Positions 1-9,511 are shown, numbered from the stretch's first letter. The stretch: 64,000 nt of DNA from Parerythrobacter_A sp963799315 (GCA_963799315.1 CAWCWP010000001.1:1364001-1428000); one strand, 5' to 3'. Notes: generated by a model not told the origin, from the letters alone. A program made the numbers and translations.

Positions 1-272
1 ATCCGCGCGTGAAGCAGGCGGAAAGCGACCAGATCGTCGCCGCGATGCAGGCGGCAGGGCATTCCGGTCACCTACGTGCTGTTCCCCGACGAGGGCCACG
101 GCTTCGCCAAGCCTGCCAACAACATCGCCTTCAACGCGGTTGCCGAGAACTTCCTCGCCACCTGCCTCGGCGGACGCGCGGAACCGATTGGCGAGACGGT
201 AACGGGGTCGACCGCGCAAATCGTCGAGGGCGAGGAGCATGTGCAGGGTCTGGAAGACGCGCTGGCGGTTAG
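1..272 (+). CDS. S9 (prolyl oligopeptidase) family peptidase, C-terminal fragment
   Basis: This is the last part of a serine peptidase whose 5' part lies outside the window. The visible residues include FPDEGHGFAKP, which carries the catalytic histidine typical of the C-terminal alpha/beta-hydrolase domain of S9 peptidases, followed by FNAVAENFLATCLGG. The reading frame changes near base 58, where gcagggcatt has one G more than the expected gcaggcatt. A second shift just before the end would bring translation to the TAG at 270-272 after GLEDALA. Family assignment rests on the short C-terminal motif only, so substrate cannot be judged. A complete paralogue of the family lies at 43.1-45.1 kb. 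Confidence 0.7.
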   Translation, partial: PRVKQAESDQIVAAMQAAGHSGHLRAVPRRGPRLRQACQQHRLQRGCRELPRHLPRRTRGTDWRDGNGVDRANRRGRGACAGSGRRAGG

Positions 273-328
273 TCCACGGCTGGATGGTGCAACCGCTCGC
301 GCTAGGACGGGCGCAAAGGGAGAGCATC

Positions 329-1139
329 ATGGCGCAACGCGATACGACACGACGCAAGTCGATTTTCATCACGGGCGGTGGTTCCGGCATCGGGCGCGCC
401 ATGGCGCAGCGGTTTGCACAGGGCGGCTGGTTCGTCGGGCTTGGCGATGTCGATGATGCGGGCATGGCGGACACGGTCGAGATGATCGGCGCGGACTATG
501 CCTTTACGCACCGCTTCGACGTGCGCGACCGGACGGCGTGGGATGAGGCGCTGGCTGCTTTCGACACGGCGGCGGGCGGCATCGATGCGCTGGTCAACAA
601 CGCCGGTATCCCGCTGGGCGGGCCGCTGATCGACAACAGCGAGGACGAGATCACGCGTTGTCTCGACATCAATCTGAAAGGCGTGCTGTTCGGCGCGCAG
701 GCCGCGTTTCCCCATTTGCTGAAGACCGCGCCGGGCAGCTGCCTGCTCAACACCGCCAGCGCCGCGGGGATCTACGGCTCGCCCTCGTCTTCCGTCTACA
801 GCGCCACCAAGTTCGGGGTGCGCGGCCTGACCGAAAGCCTCGACGGCGAATGGGCGGAACATGGCATCAAGGTCGCTTCGCTCTGCCCCGCCTTCATCGA
901 CACGCCGCTATTGTCTCACACGATGAACGCGCGCGCCAACGAGGACATCCGCAGCCGCGTGGTCGATGCCGGTCTGGAAATCACGCCGGTCGCCGAAGTC
1001 GCGGAGGCCGCGTGGAACGCGGTGCATGGCGACAAGGCTGCACTGGCTGGTCGGCAAGACGGCAAAGCGTATGGCGTTCGGCGCGCGCTGGATGCCGGGC
1101 CGCGTGCGCAAGGACTTGCGGGCGCGCGGCTCGCTGTAA
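329..1139 (+). CDS. Short-chain dehydrogenase/reductase (SDR), frameshifted near its end
   Basis: An NAD(P)-dependent oxidoreductase of the classical SDR family; the substrate is not evident. The ATG at 329 gives MAQRDTTRRKSIFITGGG, with the dinucleotide-binding motif TGGGSGIG near residues 15-22. NNAG is near residue 90 and the catalytic YSATK near residue 155, so the fold and active site are complete. An extra G at about 1037 (aaggctg instead of aagctg) shifts the frame. In the restored frame the protein ends with KRMAFGARWMPGRVRKDL...RGSL at the TAA 1137-1139, about 269 residues, normal for the family. It ends 3 bases before the stop of the convergent dehydratase gene. Confidence 0.85.
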
Positions 1140-1142
1140 CGG

Positions 1143-1446
1143 TTAAAGCAGCGCGTCGATCGCCTTTGCCATCTTGCGCATCGCGCGCCGACAGCCCGCC
1201 ATCTTCGCCCGCATCGTGCGTAGTCAGGGTGATGGCGACGGTGGCATAGACATTGGACCATTCGGGATGATGGTCCTGCTCGTGCGCCAGCAATGCGACG
1301 CGGGCCATGAAGCCCCACGCCTCGCTGAAATCGCCATGCTCGAATGTACGCTGGATCGCCTTGCCGTCCGTCGCGCACCGTCCATGTCGGGATGAGCCGC
1401 CAACAGCTGCGTCGCGTTCGGCTTCGGTCAGTTCGGATACGGACAT
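1143..1446 (-). CDS. phhB: 4a-hydroxytetrahydrobiopterin (pterin-4a-carbinolamine) dehydratase, frameshifted
   Basis: A small cytoplasmic enzyme that dehydrates 4a-hydroxytetrahydropterin, recycling the cofactor used by aromatic amino acid hydroxylases. The family signature EQDHHPEWSNVY (active-site histidines) is intact, followed by TLTTHDAGE...GLSARDA. The N-terminus MSVSELTEAERDA and the C-terminus AKAIDALL fit the family, which is about 95-100 residues long. At least three single-base indels separate these pieces: one after ERDA, one or more in the DWTVRDGKAI region, and an extra C before KMAKAID. The gene is divergent from ccmA. No phenylalanine hydroxylase is in the window, so its physiological partner is unknown. 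Confidence 0.85.
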
Positions 1447-1505
1447 TGCGTGCGCGGGTCCTTCTGTGCTTGTGAGCTCCACAGGTTTCGCCTAACCGAC
1501 CAGCC

Positions 1506-2100
1506 ATGCAAGCGGGCAGCTCTTATCGCGCGCGACGTCGCCTGCCGCCGCGGCGACCGGTTGCTGCTGCGCGGGTTTTCCTGCGCTGATGCGAGGCGGG
1601 CGATGCGCTGCTGTGCGCGGCGCCAACGGCATCGGCAAGACCAGCCTGATCCGCATTCTGGCGGGGTTGCGCGCCCGTTCGACCGGAGACGGTCGAGCGT
1701 GGCTGGGACGGCAGTCGCGCTGGTCGATCGAGAACGCCCGCGCTGGACCCGCCCTGCCGCTGCGCGAGGCGCTGGCGTTCTGGTGCCGCGATGGACGGTG
1801 CGTCGCGCAGCGCCGCACGGAACCGTCGGATCTTCAGCGATCTGGCCGACGTGCCGGTGCGCTACCTCTCGACCGGACAGCGCAAGCGGGCCGCCTTTGC
1901 CCGGCTGATGGCGCAGCGATGCCGCCGTCTGGTTGCTGGACGAACCGCTGAACGGTCTGGATAGCGATGGCGTTGCGCTGGTCGAGAGACTGGTTGCGCG
2001 ATCACCGCGCGCAGCGGGCGGCCTCGCCGTGGTCGCCTCGCACCAGCCGATGGCGCTGCCGGACGCATACGCTGGATCTGCGGAAGACTTCGTGCCGTGA
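1506..2100 (+). CDS. ccmA: Heme exporter ATP-binding protein CcmA, several frameshifts
   Basis: ATP-binding subunit of the CcmAB(CD) ABC transporter used in system I cytochrome c maturation. Pieces in different frames together give the whole ABC domain: Walker A GANGIGKTS, the ABC signature YLSTGQRKRAAFA, and Walker B VWLLDEPLNGLDSDG. The N-terminus MQAxxLIARDVACRRGDRLL restores to the family start if an extra G at about 1513 is removed. Further indels lie near 1585-1615, 1690-1760, 1790-1840 and 1915. The restored stop TGA at 2098-2100 overlaps the GTG start of ccmB, as expected for translationally coupled subunits. Length (about 195 residues) is typical of CcmA. Confidence 0.88.
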
Positions 2101-2755
2101 CGCGGCTGTTCGGCCGCTGCTGCGACGCGATCTTGGCCGGCTGATGCCCGGTCGCGGCGGCAGCTTCCTGCCCGTCCTGTTCTTCCTGGCCGTGGCGATG
2201 CTGTTCCCTTTCGCGGTCGGCCCCGACGCCGCGCTGCTCGGCCGGACGGGCGGCGGCGTGATCTGGGTCGCGGCGCTGCTGGCGGCGATCCTGCCGCTCG
2301 ACCGGCTGGTCGCGCCCGATCTCGATGCGGGCGTGTTCGACCAGCTCGCCCTGCGCGGGGTCGCCGAGGAACTGACGCTGGCGGTACGGATGGTGGCGCA
2401 CTGGCTGACCTTCGCCCCGTTCCTGCTGCTTGCGCGGCGTTTCCCGCCGCGGCCTTGCTCGGCCTTGACGGGCCGACGCTGCACTTCGTCTTGCTCGGTC
2501 TGCTGGCGGGCACGCCGGGGCTTGCCGCCATCGGCGTGATGATCGCCGCGCTGACCGCGGGATTGCGCGGCGGCGCGGCGCTGGCCGGGCTGTTGCTGAT
2601 GCCGCTGGCGATCCCGATCCTGATCTTCGGGGCAGGCGCGCTGGCGCGGCAGGATTACGGCGCGCTTGCGCTGTGTGCGAGCGGTCAGCCTGGTGCTGGT
2701 CGCAGGCGCGCCATTTGCGGGCGCCGCTGCGATCCGCGCGGCGCGGGAAGGCTAG
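2097..2755 (+). CDS. ccmB: Heme exporter membrane protein CcmB, frameshifted
   Basis: Membrane subunit of the CcmAB transporter. It starts at GTG 2097 in a GTGA overlap with ccmA. The restored sequence begins VTRLFGRL(L)RRDLGRLM, followed by hydrophobic helices including FLPVLFFLAVAMLFPFAVG, VIWVAALLAAILPLDRL, and a long stretch with GLAAIGVMIAALTAG and LLLMPLAIPILIFGAGA, matching the six-helix CcmB pattern. Frameshifts occur near 2118, 2445 and 2685, and the restored end is ...AIRAAREG at TAG 2753-2755. No ccmC, ccmD or ccmE follows; the next gene is on the opposite strand, so the rest of the pathway must lie elsewhere. Confidence 0.87.
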
Positions 2756-2760
2756 CGCGA

Positions 2761-3590
2761 TCAGCGTAAGGCGGCTTGTGCAGACCCGGTCTCGCTCAGC
2801 GTGAAAATCTCGTTGCCGGTTTCGGTAATGCCGATGGAATGCTCGAACTGCGCACTCAGCGACTTGTCGCGCGTCACGGCGGTCCAGCCATCGTTCAGCA
2901 ACTTCACCCACGGCTTGCCGAGATTGATCATCGGTTCGATGGTGAAGAACATGCCCGGCCGCAGCTCCGGTCCCGTCCCGGCCTTCGCCGCGTGCACCAC
3001 TTCGGGCGCATCGTGGAACAGGCGGCCCGACGCCATGCCCGCAAAATTCGCGCACCACGCCATAGCGGAACTGCCCGGCATGGGCCGCAATCGCCGCACC
3101 GATATCGCCCAGCCGCGCGCCGGGCTGCGCCGCGTCGATGCCCACCATAAGGCATTCATGCGTCACATCGACCAGCCGCCGCGCCTTCAGCGGCACATCG
3201 CCGACCAGGAACATGCGGCTGGTGTCGCCGTGCCAGCCGTCCAGCAGCGGGGTCACGTCGATATTGACGATATCGCCGCTTTTCAGCGCCTTCGGGCCGG
3301 GAATGCCGTGGCACATGACGTGGTTGATCGAAATGCAGCTGGCATGGGCATAGCCGCGATAGCCCATCGTCGCGGGTACCGCCCCGCCCGCCAGCATCAG
3401 GTCGAGCACGCGGTCGTCGATCTCTTCGGTGGTCACGCCGGGCTGCACGAAACCTGTCGAGGTCGTCGAGAATGCTGGCCGCCAGCTTCCCGGCGGCGCG
3501 CATCCCGTCGAAGCCCTCGCTGCCGTGCAGCTTGATCGTGCCGTCGCGCATGACGGTCTCTTCCGCCGTAATGGTCTGATATTGTGTCAT
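2761..3590 (-). CDS. map: Methionine aminopeptidase type I, frameshifted
   Basis: Removes the initiator methionine from nascent proteins; a two-metal M24A enzyme. The ligand set is all visible: YAHASCISINHVMCHG (His), NIDVTPLLDGWHGDTSRMF (two Asp), CGHGVG-RLFHDAPEV (His), FFTIEPMI (Glu) and FEHSIGI (Glu). The start is ATG 3588-3590, giving MTQYQTITAEETVMRDG. The frame breaks at about 3448 (extra T in aggtttcgtg; expected RFVQPGVTTEEIDD) and about 3035 (extra G within GHGVGR). The stop is at 2761-2763, five bases from the ccmB stop on the other strand. About 275 residues, normal for type I. It is an essential gene, so the shifts are most likely not biological. Confidence 0.92.
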
Positions 3591-3688
3591 ACGCTGATAT
3601 GTAGCGTGCCGCGCAAACGATTGCGAGCGTAGCGGTGCGCGCGAAAAAGCAGGGTGCAACGCAGCACTGCATGGCGCTATGGCGCACG

Positions 3689-5099
3689 ATGAGCAAACAA
3701 CCGACCCGCGCGCCCGAACTTGTCCAGCCCGATCGCGGACAAACCGCCATCGCAATCCACACCGTGACCGGCGACGGGTTCGATGCATGGAAGAAATCGC
3801 TGACCACCGGACAGGCCGCATCGCTCGCCGCGCAGACTTTCGACGGCAACGCCGGGCAGACCGCCATCGTACCCGGCGGACCGAACGATCCCGATGGGTG
3901 GTACGCGGTCACGGGCGTAGCGGACACCGATACGCTGTCGCCCTGGTGCCTCGCCAAGCTGGCGGAAGTGTTGCCCGAGGGCAGCTATCGCCTGGCACAG
4001 GGCGAGCCGGGTGCTGCATTGCATGGCTGGCAGACCGCGCAGTACCGTTTCGACCGGTACAAGAAGGACGATCCCGCCAAGGGGCCGCGCATGCTGCTGA
4101 CCGGCGCGGTCAAGGCCATCGACCGCGCAATGGCGGAAGCGCGCGCCGAACATCTGGTGCGCGACATGGTGAATACCCCGGCCGAGGATATGGGACCGGC
4201 TGCCATCGAGGCGCTCGCCGAAGATGTCGCGAAACGTCACGGTGCGACAATCCAGGTGACGAAGGGCGAGGCGCTGGAGCGGGACTATCCGATGATCCAC
4301 GCCGTCGGACGCGCCGCCGCACGCCATCACGCGCCGCGCCTGATTCGCATCGAATGGGGCCGCGAGAGCGATCCGAAAATCGCCATCGTCGGCAAGGGCG
4401 TGTGCTTCGATTCCGGCGGGCTGGACGTGAAAAGCGCGGTCGGCATGAAGCTGATGAAGAAGGATATGGGCGGCGCGGCCCATGCGCTGGCGCTGGCCGA
4501 TCTGGTTATGGGCGCACAGCTGCCGGTGCGGTTGCATATGCTGATCCCGGCGGTGGAGAACGCCATCTCTTCCAACGCCTTCCGCCCCGGCGACGTGCTG
4601 CAATCGCGACAGGGGCTGACGGTGGAAATCGGCAATACCGATGCCGAAGGGCGACTGGTCCTTGGCGATGCGCTGACCCGTGCCAGCGAGGACGACCCCG
4701 AACTCATCATCGATTTCGCCACGCTGACCGGCGCGGCGCGCGTGGCACTGGGGCCGGACTATCCCGCGCTGATGACCCGCCGGGACGAAACCGCCGCCGA
4801 TCTGATCGCGGCGGGCGAACCGCATGGCGATACGCCGTGGCGGCTGCCGCTGCCCGATGAATATCGCGAATGGCTGAATTCCGACATCGCCGACATCAAC
4901 AACGCGCATGGCAACCCCTATGCCGGGGCCAGCGTGGCGGGTCTTTTCCTCGATCAATTCGTGGCGGACGGCATCGACTGGGCGCATTTCGACACCTTCG
5001 CATGGCGGCCCTTTCGCCAAGCCGGGACGGCCCAAGGGCGGCGCGGCCTATGGCCTGCGCGCGGCGTTCCACATGCTGCTGGCGCGGTATCCCCGTTGA
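3689..5099 (+). CDS. Leucyl aminopeptidase family protein (M17), frameshifted near the end
   Basis: Cytosolic two-metal aminopeptidase of the M17 (PepA/leucyl aminopeptidase) family. Visible signatures are NTPAEDMGP before the catalytic domain, VGKGVCFDSGGLDVK and MKLMKKDMGGAA (metal and active-site lysine and aspartate region), and the family signature NTDAEGRLVLGDAL. The ATG at 3689 (MSKQPTRAPELVQPD) is preferred; an upstream ATG at 3671 in the same frame is possible. An extra T at about 5010 (ggccctttcgcc) shifts the frame; the restored end FAKPGRPKGGAAYGL...LARYPR stops at TGA 5097-5099. About 470 residues, the usual length. It is followed closely by the SH3 protein, in the same direction. 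Confidence 0.92.
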
Positions 5100-5131
5100 A
5101 CTGCACAGGACATCATTCTTGCGGATAGGCA

Positions 5132-5551
5132 ATGCGCATTGCTTGTCCGGCGGCGGCGGAGCGGGCAAAGGATGCTGTCGTGAGCACGCCGCCCCCCGCG
5201 CAGACGCCGCCAGACGGTTCCTATTCCGTACCCGACGGCACGATTGCGCTTGCCGGACCTGTTACGCGCCCGGCAGCGGGCACCTTGCCTCTGCGCGGTG
5301 ATCTTGCCCATATCGCGCTGGCGTCGCGGTATCTGGTGCCGGTCTATGCCATGCCGACAATTTGCCACGTTGCAGACAAGCCGGTCGAGCTGCGCCTGCA
5401 ACCGCAAGCCGAAGCCGATCCTGTGATCAGCCTCGCCGCCGGGTCGCGGTTCGAGTTGCTCGATACGGCCGGTAGCTGGAGTTGGGGCTGCGTCGGGCCG
5501 GACGGGCCTAGCGGGTGGGTGCCCGCCGACGCGCTGACCGTGCCTGCCTGA
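5132..5551 (+). CDS. Small SH3-domain protein downstream of the aminopeptidase
   Basis: A protein of about 123-139 residues with a bacterial SH3-like segment: DKPVELRLQPQAEADPVIS, then GSRFELLDTAGSWSWGC and the terminal GWVPADAL, the classic SH3b ending. The start is either ATG 5132 or GTG 5180 (VSTPPPAQTPPDG); the GTG gives a cleaner start but neither has a decisive ribosome-binding site. There is no signal peptide. In related genomes the gene next to this aminopeptidase often encodes an SH3 plus NlpC/P60 cell-wall hydrolase; here the reading frame stops after the SH3 part and argC follows 6 bases later, so no catalytic domain is present. Function unknown. Confidence 0.65.
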   Translation: MRIACPAAAERAKDAVVSTPPPAQTPPDGSYSVPDGTIALAGPVTRPAAGTLPLRGDLAHIALASRYLVPVYAMPTICHVADKPVELRLQPQAEADPVISLAAGSRFELLDTAGSWSWGCVGPDGPSGWVPADALTVPA

Positions 5552-5557
5552 CGGCAT

Positions 5558-6509
5558 ATGACGCTGCACATCTTCATCGACGGGGCGGAAGGCACCACCG
5601 GCCTGGAAATCCGCGAGCGGCTGGCGGACCGGCCCGAATTCTCCTTGATCGTCTTGGACGATGCCGTGCGCAAGGACGCGAATGCACGCCGCGATGCATT
5701 GAACGGCGCCGACATTGCGATCCTGTGCCTGCCCGACGCGGCGGCAGCCGAGGCGGTTGCCATGATCGATAGCGCCTCCGCTACGCGCGTTATCGATGCA
5801 TCCAGCGCCCATCGCACCGCATCGGGCTGGACGTACGGTTTTCCCGAACTGGTCGGCAGCGCACGCCGTTGCCGAGGCGGCGCGGGTCAGCAATCCTGGC
5901 TGCTACCCGACCGGCTTCCTCGCTCTTGTCGCGCCGCTGGTGCGCGCTGGATTGCTGCCCGCCGACTGGCCTTACAGCGTCAATGCCGTGTCCGGATATT
6001 CGGGCGGTGGCAAGGCGCTGATCGAACGGTTCGACGGCGATCCGGCGCTTGCATTTCGCAGCTACGGCCTCGGTCTGGGACACAAGCATTTGGCGGAAAT
6101 GCGCCATCATGCCGCACTGGCCCACGCGCCCGTTTTCAGCCCTGCCGTTGCACGCGCCTATCGCGGCATGATCGTGGATGTGCCGCTGGACCTCGCCGCG
6201 CTGGAATCGCGAACGGACACGCGCATCGAACCTGCCGCGATGCGCGATACCTTGCGCGCTCAGTACGATGGCTCCGCTATCGTTACTGTGGCGGATGGCG
6301 TGCCTGCCGAATTGTGCCTGTCCGCAGACAGCGCGGGCAGCGACGCGATGGAGCTGTTCGTGTGCGCCGACGATGGCGGCACACAGGTGCGACTGGTCGC
6401 GCGGCTCGACAATCTGGGTAAGGGCGCGGGCGGCGCGGCGGTCCAGTCGCTGAACCTGATGGCCGGACTACCCGAAGCCACCGGCTTGCGCTTGCCGAAC
6501 CCTGCCTGA
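5558..6509 (+). CDS. argC: N-acetyl-gamma-glutamyl-phosphate reductase (type 2), frameshifted
   Basis: Third step of arginine biosynthesis: NADPH-dependent reduction of N-acetylglutamyl phosphate to the semialdehyde. The N-terminus MTLHIFIDGAEGTTGLEIRE carries the cofactor loop, VIDASSAHRT is near residue 85, and the catalytic cysteine sits in VSNPGCYPTGF. The downstream SGYSGGGK and GLGHKHLAEM motifs are also family-typical. The frame shifts by one base at about 5862 (gtcggcagc) between FPEL and AAHAVAEAARV. The stop is TGA 6507-6509; about 316 residues fits the shorter type 2 ArgC. It begins 6 bases after the SH3 gene, so they probably share a transcript. No other arg biosynthesis gene is nearby apart from argS, a synthetase. 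Confidence 0.9.
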
Positions 6510-6591
6510 AAAACAGGCAGACGCTGCCCGATAAAGCAGCGCGCTACTGTCGAAACTGGCGGCTTTCTGCCCTTTCGGAACGAATGGGGCA

Positions 6592-6606
6592 TGGCACGGT
6601 TCTTGT
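6592..6606 (+). promoter_or_regulatory. Sigma-54-like -24/-12 promoter upstream of glnB
   Basis: The sequence TGGCACG-GTTC-TTGT matches the sigma-54 consensus TGGCACG-N4-TTGC at every defined position except the last base of the -12 element. It lies about 105 bases before the glnB start. RpoN-dependent transcription of glnB-glnA under NtrC control is well known in proteobacteria, which supports the call. I could not identify a convincing NtrC site further upstream. Confidence 0.5.
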
Positions 6607-6618
6607 AAGGAAGTGTTA

Positions 6619-6666
6619 GGATATTGCGCCCTTGCGACACCTGTTCGCACGACTGGAACAATATCC
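6619..6666 (+). repeat. 8-bp inverted repeat in the glnB leader
   Basis: GGATATTG at 6619-6626 and its exact complement CAATATCC at 6659-6666 flank 32 bases. If transcription starts just after the sigma-54-like element, the pair lies at the very 5' end of the glnB mRNA leader. It could form a long-loop stem or be a protein site; chance occurrence is possible. Confidence 0.35.
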
Positions 6667-6710
6667 ACGCACATTGGCCAAAAGAGCCGTTGCTGAAACG
6701 AGGTTTGGGC

Positions 6711-7049
6711 GTGAAGAAGATCGAAGCGATTATCAAACCCTTCAAGCTGGACGAGGTGAAGGAGGCGCTGCACGAAATCGGCGTGTCCGGTATCACCGTA
6801 TTGGAAGCGAAAGGTTTCGGCCGTCAGAAAGGCCATACCGAACTGTATCGCGGTGCCGAATATGTCGTCGATTTCCTGCCCAAGGTTAAGCTGGAAGTGA
6901 TCGTTACGGACACGATGGCACCCCAAGTGGTCGAAGCCATCGCGGCATCGGCGCAAACAGGGCGCATCGGCGACGGCAAGATCTTCGTCACCGCCATCGA
7001 AAGTGCGCTGCGCATCCGCACCGGCGAAACCGACGACGAGGCTATCTGA
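6711..7049 (+). CDS. glnB: Nitrogen regulatory protein P-II
   Basis: Small trimeric signal protein that senses 2-oxoglutarate/ATP and nitrogen status and controls glutamine synthetase adenylylation and NtrB. The start is GTG 6711 (VKKIEAIIKPFKLDEVKEAL), with a GAGG ribosome-binding site about 9 bases upstream. The T-loop GRQKGHTELYRGAEY holds Tyr51, the residue uridylylated by GlnD. TGRIGDGKIFV and the end RIRTGETDDEAI complete the 112-residue family length. glnA follows 72 bases later without a terminator, so the two are probably one operon. The frame is intact. Confidence 0.97.
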   Translation: MKKIEAIIKPFKLDEVKEALHEIGVSGITVLEAKGFGRQKGHTELYRGAEYVVDFLPKVKLEVIVTDTMAPQVVEAIAASAQTGRIGDGKIFVTAIESALRIRTGETDDEAI

Positions 7050-7121
7050 CGTCCGGCGCGCAGTTCTGCCGCGCGCGACATAACCACATCACACCCCACC
7101 CATCACGACAAAGGACCTGAC

Positions 7122-8532
7122 ATGGCATCCGCAAAAGACATTCTGAAACAGATCAAGGACGACGAAATCGAGTGGGTTGATCTGCGCTTCACCGATCCCA
7201 AGGGCAAGTGGCAGCACCTGTCGATGGTTGCGGGCGTGCTGGGCGAAGACGAGCTTGAAGACGGCCTGATGTTCGACGGTTCTTCCATCGAAGGGTGGAA
7301 GGTCATCAACGAAAGCGACATGATCCTGCGCCCCGACCTGGACCGCGCCTATATCGATCCGTTCAGTGCCACGCCGATGATGATCCTGTTCTGCGATATC
7401 GTGGAACCGAGCACGGGCGAATTGTACAGCCGCGACCCGCGCAGCACGGCCAAGCGCGCCGAAGCCTATGTGAAAAGCACCGGGCTCGGCGATACGATCT
7501 TTGTCGGAACCGAAGCCGAGTTCTTTATGTTCGACGATGTGCGGTTCGAGGACGGCTATGCCGGTTCGGGTTTCGCCATTGACGATGTCGAATTGCCGAC
7601 CAATGCGGGCAAGGAATACGAGGGCGGCAACCTGGCCCACCGGCCGCGCGCCAAGGGTGGCTATTTCCCCGTCGCGCCTGTCGATAGCGCCGTCGATATC
7701 CGCAACGAAATGGTTTCGACCATGCTGGAAATGGGCCTGCCATGCGACAAGCATCACCACGAAGTCGCCGCCGCGCAGCACGAATTGGGTGTGACATTCG
7801 CAACCCTGCTCGAATCTGCGGACAACATGCAGATTTACAAATATGTCGTGCAGCAGGTCGCCCACGCCTATGGCAAGACGGCGACCTTCATGCCCAAGCC
7901 GATCAAGGACGATAATGGCTCCGGGATGCACACCCACATGTCGATCTGGAACGACGGCAAGAACACGTTCGCAGGCGACGGCTATGCCGGGCTGAGCGAT
8001 ACGTGCCTCTATTACATCGGCGGCGTTATCAAACACGCCAAGGCATTGAACGCGTTCACCAATCCGACCACCAACAGCTACAAGCGGCTGGTGCCGGGTT
8101 TCGAAGCGCCGGTGCTGCTCGCCTATTCCGCGCGCAACCGGTCGGCATCGTGCCGCATCCCGTATGGCGCGGGCGAGAAGGCGAAGCGGGTCGAGTTCCG
8201 TTTCCCCGATGCACTGGCCAATCCGTACCTTTCCTCTGCCGCTTTGATGATGGCCGGGATCGACGGGATCACGAACAAGATCCATCCCGGTGAGGCGATG
8301 GACAAGAACCTGTACGACCTGCCACCCGAAGAGCTGACCGACATTCCGACCGTGTGCGGCTCACTACGCGAGGCGCTGGAAGCGCTGGAAGCCGATCACG
8401 AGTTTCCTGCTGAAGGGCGATGTGTTCAGCAAGGACCAGATCGACGCCTATTGCGACCTGAAGTGGGAAGAAGTCAGTCGCTGGGAAACCACGCCAAGTG
8501 CCGTGGAATACGACATGTATTACAGCGCCTGA
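7122..8532 (+). CDS. glnA: Glutamine synthetase type I, frameshifted near the C-terminus
   Basis: Dodecameric ATP-dependent glutamine synthetase, the main ammonia-assimilating enzyme. The N-terminal MFDGSSIEGW, the catalytic FVGTEAEFFMFD, the histidine/glutamate cluster KHHHEVAAAQHE and the ATP-site NPTTNSYKRLVPG are present. The adenylylation tyrosine is in KNLYDLPPEE (residue 398 counting Met). An extra T at about 8403 (gagtttcctg) breaks the frame; the restored end LLKGDVFSKDQIDAYC...YDMYYSA stops at TGA 8530-8532, giving 469 residues, as expected for the GSI-beta subfamily. Cotranscribed with glnB and followed by a strong terminator. Confidence 0.96.
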
Positions 8533-8560
8533 CACGCTCGGTACAAGAGGTAACAAGAAG

Positions 8561-8596
8561 AAAGCGCGCGGAGAAATCCGCGCGCTTTCTTTGTTT
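8561..8596 (+). terminator. Rho-independent terminator after glnA
   Basis: A perfect 12-bp stem AAAGCGCGCGGA / TCCGCGCGCTTT with a GAAA loop (8561-8588) is followed by the T-rich run ctttgtttt. It sits 28 bases after the glnA stop and ends the glnB-glnA transcript; the convergent bpt gene ends about 100 bases further on. Confidence 0.9.
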
Positions 8597-8695
8597 TCCG
8601 ATGATTACCAAAGGTAATCGCATCGCTCTACGTTATTGAATGCGCGGGACTAACAGACCAGCCCGCCCGGTACCGCCAAGCCCAGCCTAACCTCG

Positions 8696-9511
8696 TCATT
8701 TGAGGAAAGGCGTTATTCCGACAGCTGGTTTATCGGCCCGTTTCGCGGTCGCCTTGCGGATCAGCGCGTCCTGCTCTTCGCTGCCGATCCTTGACCAGCC
8801 GTTGCGGCTCAGCTGTTCGATCGGGCGATAGCGGATCTTGTACTGCATTCGCGCCGAACCCTCGACCCAATAGCCCAGATAGACATAGTCCAGCTGCGTT
8901 CGTGCCGCGCGCTGGATGTGGTCGAGGATGATGTAATTGCCCAGACCCGACCGGCTTGCATGGTCGGGATCGTAGAAGCTGTAAATCATCGACAGACCGT
9001 CGCTTTGCCGGTCGGTCAGGCACGCGCCGACCAGCCGCCCCGGCTCGCCATCTACGGACGGTTCGCGATATTCGATGACGTGGCTGGTAACGGGCGTATG
9101 TTCGACCATGTCGGCGTAATCCATCTCCTCCATCGCATTCATCCCGCCATCCGGGTGGCGATGCGTGAGATAGGCGGTCAGCAGCTCGAACTGTTCCTCG
9201 GTCGCCCACGGGCGACATTCGGTGGCGACCAGATCGCCATTGCGGCGCAGGTTCTTGCGTTGCGTCGTGCTGGGTTTGAATTCGTTTGCGACCACGCGCA
9301 CCGACACGCAGGCGCGGCAATCGGCGCAGCTCGGGCGATAGGCGACTGTCTGGCTGCGGCGGAATCCGATGCGTCCCAGCGCCTCGTTCATCTCGTCCGA
9401 ATGCGGCCCCTTCAGCTCGGTGAAAACCTTCCGCTCGCTGCGGCCCGGCAGATAGGGGCACGGTGCGGGCGTGGTGACGAAGAAGCGGGGGAAGCGAACG
9501 GGGGCCGACAC
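8696..9511 (-). CDS. bpt: Aspartate/glutamate leucyltransferase (Bpt type)
   Basis: Transfers leucine from Leu-tRNA to N-terminal Asp or Glu, marking proteins for ClpS-ClpAP in the N-degron pathway. The N-terminus holds the family hallmarks PCPYLPGRSERKVFTEL and the cysteine cluster CADCRACVSVRV. GLGNYIILDHI and YLGYWVEGSARMQYKIRY are also typical. 271 residues in an unbroken frame, with ATG 9509-9511 as the start. No ClpS or ClpA is in this window, so the partner lies elsewhere. The gene is monocistronic, convergent with glnA. Confidence 0.93.
   Translation of the reverse strand: MSAPVRFPRFFVTTPAPCPYLPGRSERKVFTELKGPHSDEMNEALGRIGFRRSQTVAYRPSCADCRACVSVRVVANEFKPSTTQRKNLRRNGDLVATECRPWATEEQFELLTAYLTHRHPDGGMNAMEEMDYADMVEHTPVTSHVIEYREPSVDGEPGRLVGACLTDRQSDGLSMIYSFYDPDHASRSGLGNYIILDHIQRAARTQLDYVYLGYWVEGSARMQYKIRYRPIEQLSRNGWSRIGSEEQDALIRKATAKRADKPAVGITPFLK

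Noticed and set aside
1862..3448. A 528-codon minus-strand frame that joins part of methionine aminopeptidase to an Arg-rich extension
   Set aside because: It is an artefact of the frameshift in map: after GHGVG it reads the shadow of ccmB.
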